64,000 nucleotides of DNA from Mycolicibacterium goodii (GCF_001187505.1 NZ_CP012150.1:1240001-1304000), one strand, 5' to 3'. Positions 34,800-43,182 are shown, counted from the stretch's first letter. Notes: a model not told the origin generated them from the letters alone. A program made the numbers and translations.

Positions 34800-35861
34800 T
34801 CAGGGCCGATCCGGCCGGCGCACCGCGGCGATCCGGTCAAGGTACTCGGCGTACTGGTCACCGTATTTGTCGATGACCGACTTGGTAGCCGCGCGCCAAG
34901 GCGTGATGTCGTCGACCTCGGTGATCGTGACTCCGGCATCGCGCAGTTTCTGCATGTCGGCGTCGACCTGAGCGTTCCACTTCTGTCGCTGGAACGGAAC
35001 GGCGTCGAACGCGGCCTGCTGGAGGAGATCCCGGTCCTCGGCGGGCAGGTCTTCCCACACGCTTCGGTTCACGATCAGTATCTCGGCCACGCGCATGTGC
35101 TCGTCGAGAGTGAAGTTCGGGGCGACCTCGTAGTGCGATGCCGAGAAGTAGCTCGGCGGGTTGTTCTCCGCCCCGTCGAGGAGACCGCTCTGCAGGGAAC
35201 TGTAGACCTCGCCGTAGTTCATCGGTGTCGGAGAGCCGCCGAGTGCGTCGATGAAGTCCATGATCACCGCGGCCTGTTGCACGCGGAACTTGAGCCCGCG
35301 CACATCCTCGGGTCCGGTGATCACCCTGTCGGTCGTGTAGAAGCTGCGCGCGCCGGGATCGAAGTAGCAGAGCCCCTTGAACCCGGCATGCTCCAACTCG
35401 CCGAGCAGCTTGCGACCCCCGTCGTCGGCGTCGAGGAATCGCCACATGTGGTCAGCGTCGTCGAAGATGAACGGCAAGCCGAATAGCCCCATGGGACCGG
35501 CGAACTCGGCCATCGGCGCGGAGCTCACCCGGGTCATTTCGATCACGCCCAATTGGACCTGCTCGATGATGTCGGACTCCTCACCGAGCCGCCCGCCGGC
35601 ATAGACTTGGATATCGATGCGCCCGCCGCTGCGTTCCCGGACCAGGTCGGCGAACCGTTTGTCACCGAGGGTGGTCGGGTAGTTCTCGGGGTGGGTCTCA
35701 GCCAGACGGAACCGGTGCTGGGCTCCCGTCCCGCTTTCGCCAAGTCCGCAGGCGGCCAAAGGAAATGCGGCGAGTGACGCGGCGCCGACAGCGCCGGCCT
35801 TGAGCAGGGTGCGCCGGTTGAGCGATGTGAGGTGCCCGATCTGGCTGGCCATGATTCCCAC
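34800..35861 (-). CDS. dctP: TRAP transporter substrate-binding protein, DctP family
   Basis: A 353-residue solute-binding protein. The N-terminus has a twin-arginine signal (NRRTLLKAG at about 15-23), a hydrophobic stretch and a lipobox ending LAAC (Cys38), so it is probably a Tat-exported lipoprotein. DctP blocks are GGRLGEESDIIEQVQLGVIEM, RGLKFRVQQAAVIMDFIDALGGSPTPM (the ligand-binding Arg and the conserved PTPM-like turn) and YSSLQSGLLDGAENNPPSY. It delivers ligand to the DctQ/DctM proteins encoded directly upstream. The neighbouring uronate dehydrogenase suggests a uronate ligand. Either ATG at 35861 or 35852 could be used. Confidence 0.9.
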   Translation of the reverse strand: MGIMASQIGHLTSLNRRTLLKAGAVGAASLAAFPLAACGLGESGTGAQHRFRLAETHPENYPTTLGDKRFADLVRERSGGRIDIQVYAGGRLGEESDIIEQVQLGVIEMTRVSSAPMAEFAGPMGLFGLPFIFDDADHMWRFLDADDGGRKLLGELEHAGFKGLCYFDPGARSFYTTDRVITGPEDVRGLKFRVQQAAVIMDFIDALGGSPTPMNYGEVYSSLQSGLLDGAENNPPSYFSASHYEVAPNFTLDEHMRVAEILIVNRSVWEDLPAEDRDLLQQAAFDAVPFQRQKWNAQVDADMQKLRDAGVTITEVDDITPWRAATKSVIDKYGDQYAEYLDRIAAVRRPDRP

Positions 35862-35864
35862 TTC

Positions 35865-37159
35865 CTAGAGGCCGAGGAGGCGCGGTAGTGCCAACGACAA
35901 CTGCGGCAGGAACGTGATGAGCAGGAGCACCAGCAGCATGGGGACGAGGAAGATCGGCAGTGCCCGTGACACTTTCTCGATCGAGATCCGGCCGATCGCA
36001 GCCCCGACGAACAGGACGTTGCCGACCGGAGGTGTGATGAGGCCGATGGCGAGGTTGAGCAGCAGCATGATGCCGAACTGGACCGGGTCCATCCCGATAC
36101 TGGTGGCCACCGGCAGCAGGATCGGCGTCATGATCAAAATCAGCGGCGCCATGTCCATCACGGCGCCGAGCGCGAGCAGCAGAAGGTTGATGACCAGCAA
36201 GATCACGATCCTGTTGTCCGAGAGGCCAAGTAGCACTTCGGTCACCGCCTCGGGAACCTGGAGGAAGGTCAGGAAGTAACCGAACGCCCCGGCCGCCGCG
36301 ATGATGAAGAGCACGATCCCGAGCGTTCGCGCGGTGCGCTGAAGGATCGGGACGATGCCCGACAGCGGGATGTCGCGGTATACGAAGAAGGTCAGGAAGA
36401 AGGCGTAGACGCAGCCGATGGCCGCGGACTCGGTCGCGGTGAAGATGCCGCTGAGAATTCCACCGAGGATGACCACCGGCATCAGGAGACTCAGCAGCCC
36501 TTCCCACACGATCCGCGGGACCTCATTGATCGGGACGAGCGTCTCCTTGGGATAGCCACGGCGAACCGCGAGTATGTAGGCCAACACCAGCAGTGACAAT
36601 CCGATCAGCAGTCCCGGGATGATGCCGGCGACGAACAGGGCACCGATCGACACCCCGCCCGCGGCCATCGAAAAGATCACCAGGTTGTGGCTGGGTGGAA
36701 TCATCACGGCCTGGGCGGCGCCGGTGATGGTCACACAGACGGCGTAGTCGGCGTCGTACCCTTTCTGTTTCATCATCGGGATGGTCGCCGACCCGATGGC
36801 CGAGACGTCGGCGACCGACGAGCCCGACAGCGCGCCGAAAAAGGTGCTGGACCCGATGTTGATCATCGCCAGACCGCCACGGAGCCAGCCGACGAACAGA
36901 CTCGCAAACGCGATCAGTCGCCGGGAGATCCCGCCGGCGGCCATGATCTCGCCCCGAGGATGAAGAACGGGATGGCGAGCAGCGCGAAGATGTCGAGGCC
37001 GGCGACCATCCGCTGTCCGACGATCGGGAGCGGCAGGTCGAGATAGAACGCCTCGAAAACGGCTGCCAGCGCCAGCGCCAGCGCGATCGGGATGCGCAGC
37101 AGGATGAGCACGGCGAACCCTCCGATGAGGATTCCCACGGCAATGGGGTCGATGGACAC
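35865..37159 (-). pseudogene. dctM: TRAP transporter large permease DctM, frameshifted
   Basis: The protein starts MSIDPIAVGILIGGFAVLIL at 37159 and reads in frame to LLAIPFFILG, then loses frame at a run of four C on the plus strand (36952-36955). From GEIMAAGGISRRLIAFASLF onward it is in frame to the end at 35865. One inserted base would restore a 431-residue DctM with the expected dozen or so helices, GSSTFFGALSGSSVADVSAIG and PSHNLVIFS motifs. DctM forms the sodium- or proton-coupled channel of the TRAP system. As written the gene is interrupted after about 70 codons; a sequence error is quite possible. It is 12 bp from dctQ and 3 bp from dctP. Confidence 0.85.
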
Positions 37160-37171
37160 GCGGCCTCCAGC

Positions 37172-37681
37172 TCAGTCGATGTGGGCGTCGTCGGTCGGTG
37201 TCCCCAGATAGCGCTGGGTTTTCACGCCGAAGATCTGCAGGACGGTGTAGAGGCAGATCATCACGCCGGCGACGGGCAACACCACATAGAGGACGCTGCG
37301 CGGGAGGCCGGTGCCGGGCAACGTCGCGAATCGGGTGGCGGCGGCGAACTGGATGCCTTGGTAGATGAGGTAGACCCCAAACAGCAAGGACAGCAGTGGG
37401 GTCAGCCACTCCACGATCCGCCTCGCTGGCGGCGGAACCCGGTCGACGACGAACGTCAGCGCGATGTGCGCACCCTCGCGGAAGCCTAGGGCTGTCATCA
37501 GAAACCCGATCCACACCATGAGGATCCGTGCGGTCTCCTCGGTCCAGCCGGGCGTGCTGCCGAGGACCTGTCTGTCCCAGACCTGCCACAGCACCACCAG
37601 GAGAACTGCACTGAGACACAACAAAACCAGTGCCTCGAACACGGTGTCCAGTCCGCGCCAGATCTGATTCAGGATTGTCAT
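37172..37681 (-). CDS. dctQ: TRAP transporter small permease DctQ
   Basis: A 169-residue protein with four hydrophobic helices, typical for DctQ. Diagnostic text is WTEETARILMVWIGFLMTALGFREGAHIAL, where Arg/Glu sit in the second helix region, and a final helix VLYVVLPVAGVMICLYTVLQIF. DctQ links the binding protein to DctM in the membrane. The gene is in the order unknown-dctQ-dctM-dctP-udh on the minus strand, with 8 and 12 bp gaps. Confidence 0.9.
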   Translation of the reverse strand: MTILNQIWRGLDTVFEALVLLCLSAVLLVVLWQVWDRQVLGSTPGWTEETARILMVWIGFLMTALGFREGAHIALTFVVDRVPPPARRIVEWLTPLLSLLFGVYLIYQGIQFAAATRFATLPGTGLPRSVLYVVLPVAGVMICLYTVLQIFGVKTQRYLGTPTDDAHID

Positions 37682-37689
37682 CGTCACTC

Positions 37690-38841
37690 TCAGGTGTTGG
37701 ATCTCGTCAGGGCCGATCGGGCCGCCTCGGCGAGCAGGTGCCTGCGCTCCAGGCCTGCGAGTCCGAGGTGGTAGAGATGCAGCTCGCGGGTTCCCGCCTC
37801 CAGAAGTGCCGCCACGTGTGGCCCGAACGAGTCCTCGGTGGTCGGCGGGAGCACGGTGATGTACGACGCCGGCAGAGCCCGACCGTCGAGCGCCTTCACC
37901 AGGTCGCGAACCGTCTCGACCGACTTGCAGTCGGTCGCCCAGCACGGCGACACGACCACGTCGACGTCGTCTGCCGCCGTCGACGTCAGGCCCGGCAACG
38001 CTCCGGTCGCCCACGGGTCTGGCTGTGCGTGCAAGGCGATCTCAATCGGAGTGGCCGTCCGCACGGCGTCGATCACCCTGTGCCGCAACATGTCCGTGGC
38101 CGTGTGCCGGATCTCCAGGAGCGTGTCCAGGACACCGGGGGCGGGCGTGACGGTGCGCAGACTCGCCACGACCCGGTCCGGTTTCAGGCCCTGAGCCCGC
38201 CAGGCGTCTCGGCACGCATTGCAGCAGCAGATCGACAACAGCCGTTGGGTCTCCGCGTCGTAGGCACCGTCGGTCTTCTCGTGGTGCCCGCCGTGCACGA
38301 TCCCGAGTTGGCCGCAGGCCTCGAGGACCACCGACGAGCAGGGCACGCCACGCACCGCCTCGGCGGCCAGGGTGGCGGCGTACTCACGCACCTCAGCCGA
38401 CTGTGGGCAGAGCGCGTAGTGATACACCTCGTCGAAGCAGTTCCTCACGGCCACATCGGGATTCGCCTCGCCGAGCCGAGTGGAGTGGGTCAGCACGATC
38501 CACGCGGCGACCTCGATCCCGGCGTCGATCAGGACGGAGGCAGCATTGCCGAACGGGTCGTCGCCGACCCACTCTGCCGGCGCAGGCACCAGTCGACGGT
38601 TCGTCCAGGCGCCGGGACGCACCGGTCGGTACAAGGCGGCAGTACGTGCGGTGACCAGCCGGGTCCTCGGGTGGAGCGGCGTCGCGGCCCGGGTGGAGTG
38701 GTACGCCGCCGCGAGCGCGATCCGTGAGATCCCGAGTGCCCGGACCCGGTCGACGAATGCCGGGTCCCCGATCACGTCCCACGGATAGGCATAGCCGACG
38801 ACGCGCGCCGGACCACAGGGCTCGCGATCGGCTGCCGTCAT
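37690..38841 (-). CDS. Unknown protein, possible TIM-barrel, first gene of the TRAP/udh operon
   Basis: A 383-residue protein of no family I can name. It reads like a (beta/alpha) barrel: VVGYAYPWDVIGDPAFVDRV, IEVAAWIVLTHSTRLGEANPD, SSVVLEACGQLGIVHGGHHEK, then IALHAQPDPWATGALPG and DVDVVVSPCWAT, with the C-terminal ELHLYHLGLAGLERRHLLAE. A cysteine-rich patch LLSICCCNACRDAW lies near 205-218 and could bind metal, as in some glycoside-hydrolase-like or sugar-processing enzymes. It is the promoter-proximal gene, 8 bp before dctQ, so a role in processing the imported uronate or its polymer is a reasonable inference. Confidence 0.7.
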   Translation of the reverse strand: MTAADREPCGPARVVGYAYPWDVIGDPAFVDRVRALGISRIALAAAYHSTRAATPLHPRTRLVTARTAALYRPVRPGAWTNRRLVPAPAEWVGDDPFGNAASVLIDAGIEVAAWIVLTHSTRLGEANPDVAVRNCFDEVYHYALCPQSAEVREYAATLAAEAVRGVPCSSVVLEACGQLGIVHGGHHEKTDGAYDAETQRLLSICCCNACRDAWRAQGLKPDRVVASLRTVTPAPGVLDTLLEIRHTATDMLRHRVIDAVRTATPIEIALHAQPDPWATGALPGLTSTAADDVDVVVSPCWATDCKSVETVRDLVKALDGRALPASYITVLPPTTEDSFGPHVAALLEAGTRELHLYHLGLAGLERRHLLAEAARSALTRSNT

Positions 38842-39002
38842 CGTGCTCCTGAGTGTCGGGGGGATCCTCCAACAGCCCTCATATGACGTGGGCCACATCA
38901 CATTGGCAGTTCTCAGAACCCCTGTCCAAACCAGATTTCGCATCGATCGATACGCTGATTGCATTAATTTGCCAGCGCTGCACCCAGCATCGGATCTGCG
39001 GT
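38842..39002. other. Promoter region of the TRAP/udh operon
   Basis: This 161-bp non-coding stretch carries the near-palindrome at 38884-38900 and AT-rich text around 38960-38975. No gene is seen in it. Confidence 0.5.
38884..38900. promoter_or_regulatory. Near-perfect inverted repeat upstream of TRAP/udh operon
   Basis: TGACGTGG-G-CCACATCA has 7 of 8 arm pairs matching around one central base, 43 bp upstream of the first gene of the operon. The size and shape suit a GntR- or LacI-type dimer, but no such regulator gene adjoins. Confidence 0.5.
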
Positions 39003-39250
39003 GTGGCGCGGAACCGGTGGTTATCCGAGGCGGCGTTGACTGATTATCGACCGGCCGAACTACCCGCAGTGCTGGCGATCGTGCTGGGCGGCAGCCGCGC
39101 GGGCAAGACCCCCCGCTCGGACAGCGACCGGATTTCGGCCTCTACTACCGCGGTTCGTCCGACGCGACGCGGCTCGCCGGCCTCGGTTATCCAGGACACG
39201 TGGCGCAGCTCGGCGAGTGGTCGCCTGATCGACCGCGCCGACCCCGGTGA
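39003..39250 (+). pseudogene. Nucleotidyltransferase-domain gene remnant, frameshifted
   Basis: From GTG 39003 the frame reads ALTDYRPAELPAVLAIVLGGSRAGKTPRSDSD in short pieces, the GGS...DxD pattern of Pol-beta-type nucleotidyltransferases. At 39128-39131 (CCGG before ATTTC) the frame is lost; one frame over it continues DFGLYYRGSSDATRLAGLGYPGHVAQLGEWS and stops at 39248-39250. One extra G would join the two halves. About 80 codons remain of a ~250-residue protein, so the gene is truncated as well as frameshifted. The N-terminal start is uncertain. Confidence 0.6.
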
Positions 39251-39256
39251 GGCGCG

Positions 39257-39507
39257 TCAGATCCCCTCGCCGAACTCGAGCCCCTTCAGGCGGAATGTGG
39301 CCACTGCGCGCGGGCGCCGAGCACAGGCCGTTTGCGCTCTCCGTTCGCCCATCCGGGTTCCCACGGCCAACGGCCTGTGTCGTCGGCCCACACCAATTGC
39401 CACGCACATACCTGAGGGCCGTATATCGCGACGGTCCGGGTTGTCGCACTTTCAGCACATGACGGAATCCTCCTGTCGCGTATTGGGACCAGCATGCGCG
39501 CCCCCAC
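39257..39507 (-). pseudogene. DUF4262-like gene remnant
   Basis: On the minus strand a frame contains TRTVAIYGPQVCAWQLVWAD then DTGRWPWEPGWANGERKRPVLG, resembling the conserved core of DUF4262 proteins (YGP...VLQLVW...WPWEPGY). The N-terminal half expected upstream is missing, and the frame ends at 39286; an adjacent frame ends RLKGLEFGEGI at 39257. It is probably a decayed fragment abutting the nucleotidyltransferase remnant. Confidence 0.4.
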
Positions 39508-39559
39508 CGACAGGTTTCGACGAGCGACGGTATGCGCGAGCTGTTGCGCCGGTTAGGGT

Positions 39560-40525
39560 TCACACCGGTCCCAGGCGGCACAGCCTCGCAATGGCGTCGC
39601 GAATAGCCTCGGCCATGGCGGGGCTGCCGGTGTGGCCGGAGTCGTCGATGATCTTCAGCTCGGCGTCCGGCCAGGCCTGCGCCAGCTCCCACGCGGTGAG
39701 CAGGGGTGCGGCCAGATCGAGGCGGCCGTGGATCAGCACGCCGGGAATTCCGGCGAGGCGATGGGCATTGGCGAGCAACTCTCCGTCATCGAGCCAGGCG
39801 TGGTGGGCGAAATAGTGCGTGCAGATCCGGACGAACTCCAGCGTCGCCTTGTCCGGCTTGGCACTGTACTGCCCTGGCGCACCGAGCTTCTCGTGCGCGA
39901 TCGCGGCGTCCTCCCACGCGCACCAATCGTGCGCCGCCTGCCGGCGCACCGCGGGATCGGGGTGTTCCATCAGGCGCCGGTAGGCCTCCACCAGATTGCC
40001 GTCGCGGTCGACGACCGGCACGCCCGCACGGAACCGCTGCCACTCGACCGGCAGCAACAGACGCAGTCGCTGGTAGAGCCAGTCGACCTCTCGCGGACGT
40101 GTCATCGTCACGCCGAGCAGGACGATCCCGGAGACGCGCTCGGGATGACGTTGGGCGTACGCCAGGATCAGCGTAGAGGCCCACGAACCACCATAGAGCA
40201 GCCACTGATTCACACCGAGGTGCTCGCGGAGCAACTCCATGTCGGCAAGCAGATGGTGCGTGGTGTTACACCGCATGTCGGTGGCCGGATCGGCGGCACT
40301 GGGCACGCTGTCGCCGCAGCCGCGCTGGTCGAACGACACCACACGGCACTGCCGGAGATCGAAACTCTTGTGGGAGTTACGCGAACGCCCAGACCCCGGT
40401 CCCCCGTGGACGATCAGCACAGGGCGGCCCTGCGGGTTGCCCCTCGACTCCCAGTAGATGCGGTTACCGTCACCGACATCGAGCAAGCCGCTGTCGTTCA
40501 CACCAGAAGTCGAATCATCGGCCAT
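39560..40525 (-). CDS. pip: Proline iminopeptidase-like alpha/beta hydrolase (S33)
   Basis: A 321-residue alpha/beta hydrolase. It opens with strands GNRIYWESRGNPQGRPVLIVHGGPGSG (HGGPG oxyanion motif), FDQRGCGDS(VPS), and GGSWASTLILAYAQRHPERV with the nucleophile Ser of GGSWAS. The catalytic Asp is in GRLDLAAPL and His in DDSGHTGS. These match proline iminopeptidases (MEROPS S33), which remove N-terminal proline. The usual GCGxS(xP) after DQRG is present. The gene stands alone between remnants and the SDR-PPOX gene. Confidence 0.88.
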   Translation of the reverse strand: MADDSTSGVNDSGLLDVGDGNRIYWESRGNPQGRPVLIVHGGPGSGRSRNSHKSFDLRQCRVVSFDQRGCGDSVPSAADPATDMRCNTTHHLLADMELLREHLGVNQWLLYGGSWASTLILAYAQRHPERVSGIVLLGVTMTRPREVDWLYQRLRLLLPVEWQRFRAGVPVVDRDGNLVEAYRRLMEHPDPAVRRQAAHDWCAWEDAAIAHEKLGAPGQYSAKPDKATLEFVRICTHYFAHHAWLDDGELLANAHRLAGIPGVLIHGRLDLAAPLLTAWELAQAWPDAELKIIDDSGHTGSPAMAEAIRDAIARLCRLGPV

Positions 40526-40599
40526 ACGAGTGACCGTACTGGCTCAACCCTACGAGCGGACGCCCCGGAGACCAGAGCAGTGTTCCACGCGCCACGGGG

Positions 40600-41847
40600 T
40601 CAGAGTCGGCCGACGATCCGTTCCGCCGTCACACGCACGACAGTCATCTCGACATTTCCGTACCGTGCGGCGGCGTCGGCGTTGCCCTCGGCATAGGTCT
40701 TGCCGGTGTACTTGACTGCCAACGCATCTCGCAGTTGGTGGCCACCCTCGGAGTGCAGCGTCGCGGTGCCGTAGATCGCGGCGTATGTATACGGCTCGTC
40801 GGGTGGGCTGAGCAGCACGCTCACCCGCGGGTCACGACGGAGGTTGCGTTCCTTGCGGCTGCCTGTCGCGACTGCGAACAGCACGTCATCGCCGTCACGC
40901 CCCACCCAGACCACCGATTGATGTGGTCCACCATCAGGGTCGACGGTGGCCACCGTCCCGAACACTGGCGCGTCGAGCACCTGGCGGAGCCGGTCGGGCG
41001 ACACGCCCATGGCGGCCGACGCCAACGAGCCCAACAGCGTGGTGGTCTCCGCATACAGCCGATCGGCCAATGCCGCGTCGAACGCCGGTCCGTGCACGTC
41101 GATGGTCCGGCCCTGCACAACTGCGGTCAACGGCTCCGTCGGAGGATGGTCCAGGATGTCGACGATCGGCACGATCGCGTCTTCGACCGGCCGCGCCGTC
41201 GCGCGTATCTTCTCGATCTCGGCCGCGGTGGCCGCGTCGTACTCACCGGAGAACCCGGTGTTCACCACACCCGGATGCACCAACACGTACCGCACCTTCG
41301 GCGATACGCGCCTGCGGGCGAAGCCGACCCCCAGCAGATCGTTGAGCTGCCCGCCCTGAGCCAGAATGCGCTGCGGATCGTAGTCACGGTCACCGCCGAG
41401 ATCGTCCCAACGGATCGAATCCGAGCCGCTGCCAGGCCCACTCACATTCACGATGACCGGTGCGGCGGCCGCGTCCAGCAGGCCCACCATGCGGTAACTG
41501 AACAGGAACCGGCTCAGGTAGTACAGCGCGAAGGTGTGCTCGACACCCTCGCCGGTCACGGCCCGCGTCGTCCGGTAATGCCGGGCACACAACACCAGAC
41601 CGTCGATTTTGGAGACGCGGTTGCTGATCTCGTCGATCGCTCGTCGAGTCTGGCTCACCAGGCTGAGGTCCGCGAGGACGAAGTGCGCGCGCCCAGCGGC
41701 ACCGATGTCGGCCGCCGAATCGAGAAACTCCTGACCCTTCGCGGCGTTGCGCCCGATCACCACGACCTCGTGGCCCAGACGCAACCGGTTCGCCGCGATC
41801 GTTTTACCGATGCCGTCTGTGCCACCGGAAATGACAAACGTCCCCAC
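40600..41847 (-). CDS. SDR-PPOX fusion protein
   Basis: A 415-residue two-domain protein. Residues 1-270 are a short-chain-dehydrogenase-like domain: GTFVISGGTDGIGKTIAANRL at the N-terminus, then VLADLSLVSQTRRAIDEIS and VSGPGSGSDSIRWDDLGG; the usual YxxxK is poorly defined. Residues ~285-415 are a split-barrel FMN/F420-binding PPOX domain: LRQVLDAPVFGTVATVDPDGGP, HQSVVWVGRDGDDVLFAVA, RKERNLRRDPRVSVLLSPPDEPY, VEMTVVRVTAERIVG. GTG 41847 is chosen for the AGAGGAG site upstream; that site is inside an inverted repeat (41849-41923). A hydride-transfer chain in one polypeptide is an inference. I know of no standard family with this order. Confidence 0.8.
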   Translation of the reverse strand: MGTFVISGGTDGIGKTIAANRLRLGHEVVVIGRNAAKGQEFLDSAADIGAAGRAHFVLADLSLVSQTRRAIDEISNRVSKIDGLVLCARHYRTTRAVTGEGVEHTFALYYLSRFLFSYRMVGLLDAAAAPVIVNVSGPGSGSDSIRWDDLGGDRDYDPQRILAQGGQLNDLLGVGFARRRVSPKVRYVLVHPGVVNTGFSGEYDAATAAEIEKIRATARPVEDAIVPIVDILDHPPTEPLTAVVQGRTIDVHGPAFDAALADRLYAETTTLLGSLASAAMGVSPDRLRQVLDAPVFGTVATVDPDGGPHQSVVWVGRDGDDVLFAVATGSRKERNLRRDPRVSVLLSPPDEPYTYAAIYGTATLHSEGGHQLRDALAVKYTGKTYAEGNADAAARYGNVEMTVVRVTAERIVGRL

Positions 41848-41848
41848 T

Positions 41849-41923
41849 GGATGACTCCTCTGCTGCGTCTCCCACCACTCCTTGGCGTTACGTGAGCGGT
41901 GTGATCTATTCCAGGAGTCATCC
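41849..41923 (-). promoter_or_regulatory. Long-range inverted repeat covering the ribosome binding site of the SDR-PPOX gene
   Basis: GGATGACTCCT (41849-41859 on the plus strand) and AGGAGTCATCC (41913-41923) are perfect 11-bp arms 53 bp apart. In the minus-strand mRNA the 3' arm contains the AGGAG Shine-Dalgarno of the GTG start at 41847, so pairing would hide the ribosome binding site. Confidence 0.6.
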
Positions 41924-41940
41924 ATGCCCCAGCGGCATGG
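41922..41940 (-). terminator. Hairpin downstream of the FadE25-like gene
   Basis: CCATGCC-CCAGC-GGCATGG is a perfect 7-bp stem with a 5-base loop, 55 bp beyond the stop of the minus-strand acyl-CoA dehydrogenase gene. It is a candidate terminator, without a U-run. Confidence 0.5.
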
Positions 41941-41994
41941 TGGTCGTGACCTGTGAGCCCTCATGCCGTTGACACAGCATCGAGGTGTCGGAGG

Positions 41995-43146
41995 TCAGCG
42001 CAGTAGGGCGCGGCTCATGACCACGCGCTGGATCTGGTTGGTGCCCTCATAGATCTGGGTGATCTTGGCATCACGCATCATCCGCTCGACCGGGAAATCC
42101 TGGGTATAACCCGCACCGCCGAACAACTGCACCGCATCGGTGGTGACCTCCATCGCGATATCGGAGGCCAAACACTTACTCGCCGCCGAAATGAAACCCA
42201 AGTTGCCCTCGCCCCGCTCGGCACGCGCCGCGGCGTGATACACCATCAACCGCGCCGACTCCACCTTCATCGCCATATCGGCCAACATGAACTGCACCGC
42301 CTGAAAATCACTGATCGACTTGCCGAACTGCTTGCGATCCTTGGTATAGGCGATCGCCGCATCCAACGCCCCCTGAGCAATCCCCACCGCCTGCGCCCCG
42401 ATCGTCGGCCGCGTGTGATCCAACGTCGCCAACGCCGTCTTGAACCCCGCACCCGGCTCCCCGACGATCCGATCCCCCGGAATCCGACAATCCTCGAAAT
42501 ACAACTCCGTGGTCGGCGACCCCTTGATCCCCAACTTGCGCTCCTTGGGGCCCACGGTGAACCCCTCATCGTCCTTGTGCACCATGAACGCCGAGATCCC
42601 GTTGGCGCCCTTGTCCGGATCGGTCACCGCCATCACCGTGTACCACGACGACCTGCCCCCATTGGTGATCCAACACTTGGTGCCGTTGAGCACCCAATCC
42701 TCCCCATCGGCCCGAGCCCGGGTACGCATCCCCGCCGCATCACTGCCGGCCTCGCGCTCCGACAACGCATACGACGCCATCGCCCCACCCACCAGATCGG
42801 GCAGCACCTTCTTCTGCAAATCCTCCGAACCACGCAGGATCAACCCCATGGTGCCCAACTTGTTCACCGCCGGAATCAGCGACGCCGAGGCATCCACCCG
42901 GGCCACCTCCTCGATCACGATGCACGCCGCCACCGAATCCGCACCCTGCCCACCGAACTCCTCGGGCACATGCACCGCATTGAACCCCGAGGCGATCAAC
43001 GCATCCAACGCCTCCTGCGGAAACCGCGCCTGCTCATCCACCTCCGCCGCAAACGGAGCAATCTCCTTCTCCGCCAACCCACGAATCGCCGCCCGCAACT
43101 CCTGATGCTCCTCAGGCAACTGAAACAGGTCAAAGTTGTCTGTCAT
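41995..43146 (-). CDS. fadE25: Acyl-CoA dehydrogenase, FadE25-like
   Basis: A 383-residue acyl-CoA dehydrogenase whose text follows mycobacterial FadE25 almost block by block: QLPEEHQELRAAIRGLAEKE, VIEEVARVDASASLIPAVNK, YALSEREAGSDAAGMRTRA, WITNGGRSSWYTVMAVTDPD, and QIYEGTNQIQRVVMSRALLR. The last block includes the catalytic Glu (YEGTNQ). It introduces the alpha,beta double bond into an acyl-CoA using FAD. The usual accD/acc neighbours of fadE25 are absent, so it may be a paralogue. It is divergent from a TetR gene, and the operator pair at 43149-43182 starts 3 bp before its ATG. Confidence 0.9.
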   Translation of the reverse strand: MTDNFDLFQLPEEHQELRAAIRGLAEKEIAPFAAEVDEQARFPQEALDALIASGFNAVHVPEEFGGQGADSVAACIVIEEVARVDASASLIPAVNKLGTMGLILRGSEDLQKKVLPDLVGGAMASYALSEREAGSDAAGMRTRARADGEDWVLNGTKCWITNGGRSSWYTVMAVTDPDKGANGISAFMVHKDDEGFTVGPKERKLGIKGSPTTELYFEDCRIPGDRIVGEPGAGFKTALATLDHTRPTIGAQAVGIAQGALDAAIAYTKDRKQFGKSISDFQAVQFMLADMAMKVESARLMVYHAAARAERGEGNLGFISAASKCLASDIAMEVTTDAVQLFGGAGYTQDFPVERMMRDAKITQIYEGTNQIQRVVMSRALLR

Positions 43147-43148
43147 GA

Positions 43149-43182
43149 GGTACTTAGTACCATATCTTCGGTACTAAGTACC
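43149..43182. promoter_or_regulatory. Twin palindromic operators between FadE25-like gene and TetR
   Basis: GGTACTTAGTACC (43149-43161) and GGTACTAAGTACC (43170-43182) are reverse complements of each other, and each is itself GGTACT-N-AGTACC. Eight bases separate them. The first copy occupies the space where the minus-strand ribosome binding site would be, 3 bp from the ATG, so that mRNA may have almost no leader. Confidence 0.75.
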
